From: CAZBGL01 sp964491375
GTDB lineage: Bacteria; Desulfobacterota; Deferrisomatia; Deferrisomatales; Deferrisomataceae
Direction of reading: 5' to 3'
Length of the DNA stretch: 6,363 nucleotides
Assembly (NCBI GenBank): GCA_964491375.1
Contig: CAZBGL010000100.1
Coordinates: 1-6,363 of the forward strand
The position numbers and the translations under genes were made by a program. Below, one piece after another: positions 5,785-6,363 of the stretch. The notes under the pieces were generated by a model that saw nothing but the letters and a program-made list of their open reading frames with translations, searched no databases and was not told where the DNA came from. Each line of letters starts with the position of its first letter. The first letter of the stretch is position 1.

Positions 5785-6182
5785 CCCCCTTCGGGCGCGA
5801 GCACGTCAAGAATGTCGGCCGGGAGGCGCACCGGGCGGCCCGAGGGGCCGATCGCTCCGTGCTCGGTGTGGCCTTCGGCCAGCACCTCTCCGTCCGGCCC
5901 CCGCACGGTGTATGCGAACACCACGCGCGCGCCCCGCGCCCGCAGGACCCGGGTCTCGATCACGAGCTCGTCGTCGTAGCGAGCCGGCCGGCGGTATCGG
6001 CACAACGCTTCGGTCACGGGGAGCAGGTATCCCCGTTCCTCCACCTCTCGATAGGTGAGGCCCCGGGCCCGCATGTACTCGTTGCGCCCGATCTCGAACA
6101 GGCGGAGGTAGGCTCCGTAGTACATCACGCCCATGGTGTCGGTGTCGCCGTAGATCACCCTATAGGTGGCTCGGATCACCAC
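5781..6182 (-). CDS. Hotdog-fold acyl-CoA thioesterase (4HBT/YbgC family)
   Basis: A 133-residue single hotdog-fold protein, normal length for the YbgC/4-hydroxybenzoyl-CoA thioesterase family, which hydrolyses acyl-CoA (or acyl-ACP) thioesters in the cytoplasm. The signature YGDTDTMGVMYYGAYLRLFE (11-30) carries the catalytic Asp15, the second Asp of DxD, equivalent to Asp17 of Pseudomonas 4HBT and Asp18 of E. coli YbgC. EIGRNEYMR (30-38) and the strands CRYRRPARYDDELVIET, ARVVFAYTVRG and LAEGHTEHGAI complete the fold. Chain-length preference cannot be read. The start is one of two adjacent GTG codons: 6182, 6 bases after GGAGGAG (6189-6195), or 6179, which would overlap the upstream stop as GTGA. 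Its own stop overlaps the GTG of the acyltransferase-hydrolase gene by 4 bases, so it lies mid-operon and may act on the same acyl pool as that protein. Confidence 0.93.
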   Translation of the reverse strand: MVIRATYRVIYGDTDTMGVMYYGAYLRLFEIGRNEYMRARGLTYREVEERGYLLPVTEALCRYRRPARYDDELVIETRVLRARGARVVFAYTVRGPDGEVLAEGHTEHGAIGPSGRPVRLPADILDVLAPEGG

Positions 6183-6363
6183 AGGGGTCTCCTCCCCGTC
6201 ACGTGCTCCATGAGCCTGTGGGCCTCGTCCACGTACAACCCTGTGGCCCCGGCCTCGGCCTCGGTGAACGCCGCGCCCGGAAACCGCCCCCTCTCGCCGG
6301 ACCGGTAGAGCACAAACGGAACGGGATCCGCCGTGTGGGTCCGGAGGGCCAACGGGGTGGGAT
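6176..6363 (-). CDS. apgM: C-terminal end of archaeal-type 2,3-bisphosphoglycerate-independent phosphoglycerate mutase (5' end outside window)
   Basis: Translating the minus strand from the right edge gives 61 residues ending GRRPLW and TGA (6178-6176). They begin PTPLALRTHTADPVPFVLY, and the cut first codon (xAT) fits His, giving the (GD)H-x-TP...HTADPVP signature of the ApgM / alkaline-phosphatase-superfamily mutases, where the DH pair binds metal. The tail ...AFTEAEAGATGLYVDEAHRLMEHV also matches the family's C-terminal end. The enzyme interconverts 3- and 2-phosphoglycerate in glycolysis and gluconeogenesis. It is the upstream gene of the operon; its end overlaps the thioesterase start by 7 bases (or 4 if GTG 6179 is used). 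Only the C-terminal sixth or so is visible, so activity cannot be judged. A related phosphonopyruvate-decarboxylase-like paralogue is the main alternative. Confidence 0.78.
   Translation of the reverse strand, partial: PTPLALRTHTADPVPFVLYRSGERGRFPGAAFTEAEAGATGLYVDEAHRLMEHVTGRRPLW
6189..6195 (-). promoter_or_regulatory. Ribosome binding site of the thioesterase inside the apgM end
   Basis: On the minus strand GGAGGAG lies 6 bases before GTG 6182 and 9 before GTG 6179. Both are acceptable spacings, so the site confirms the region but does not choose between the twin GTG codons. Confidence 0.65.

Noticed and set aside
3346..5979. A plus-strand open frame of 877 codons antisense to the acyltransferase-hydrolase gene
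   Set aside because: Its codons are in exact register with the minus-strand gene, so a stop could arise only opposite sense TTA, CTA or TCA codons, which GC-rich genomes rarely use. The product is rich in Pro, Gly, His and Arg with no domain, while the minus-strand protein has clear catalytic motifs.
1..6363. CRISPR arrays, tRNA or rRNA genes, insertion sequences, prophage or toxin-antitoxin genes
   Set aside because: No spaced direct repeats, cloverleaf, transposase-like frame, inverted terminal repeats or small paired genes were seen on either strand; nearly all bases are explained by the listed genes.

Overview
The window is GC-rich bacterial chromosome (about two thirds G+C by eye), densely coded, with GTG starts on four of the seven genes whose starts are visible. 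No rRNA, tRNA, CRISPR array, insertion sequence or phage gene is seen. The gene set (two type IV minor pseudopilins, a bacterial archease, an archaeal-type phosphoglycerate mutase, an iron-sulfur-type flavoprotein and an acyltransferase-hydrolase fusion) would suit a GC-rich, possibly anaerobic or thermophilic, Desulfobacterota-like (former Deltaproteobacteria) bacterium. That assignment is inference, not proof.

Layout from left to right. (1) Plus strand, 2-1350: the C-terminal end of a surface protein built from H-type-lectin-like repeats, a probable terminator and promoter, then a GspH/FimT pseudopilin and a PilV-like pseudopilin one base apart. This is the end of a type IV pilus or secretion pseudopilin locus. 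(2) Minus strand, 1361-2958: a two-gene operon transcribed leftward, a flavodoxin-fold Fe-S flavoprotein followed by a Sir2-family NAD-dependent protein deacylase that overlaps it by 16 bases. (3) A short divergent promoter region, 2959-3055. (4) Plus strand, 3056-3478: archease, the activator of the RtcB RNA ligase. (5) Minus strand, 3475-6363: a tightly overlapping operon transcribed leftward, made of the end of apgM (phosphoglycerate mutase), a 4HBT-type hotdog acyl-CoA thioesterase, and a 769-residue protein joining a PlsB/PlsC-type acyltransferase to an Est30-like alpha/beta hydrolase. Archease and this last gene converge so closely that their TAG stop codons lie in the same CTAG palindrome.

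Functionally the window holds several small housekeeping or accessory units rather than one island. The least ordinary items are the acyltransferase-esterase fusion coupled to a thioesterase (possible acyl-chain turnover or lipid remodelling), the flavoprotein-sirtuin pair, and the lectin-like repeat protein beside minor pilins (possible pilus-associated adhesin). I found no clear sign of a wholly new defence or mobile system.
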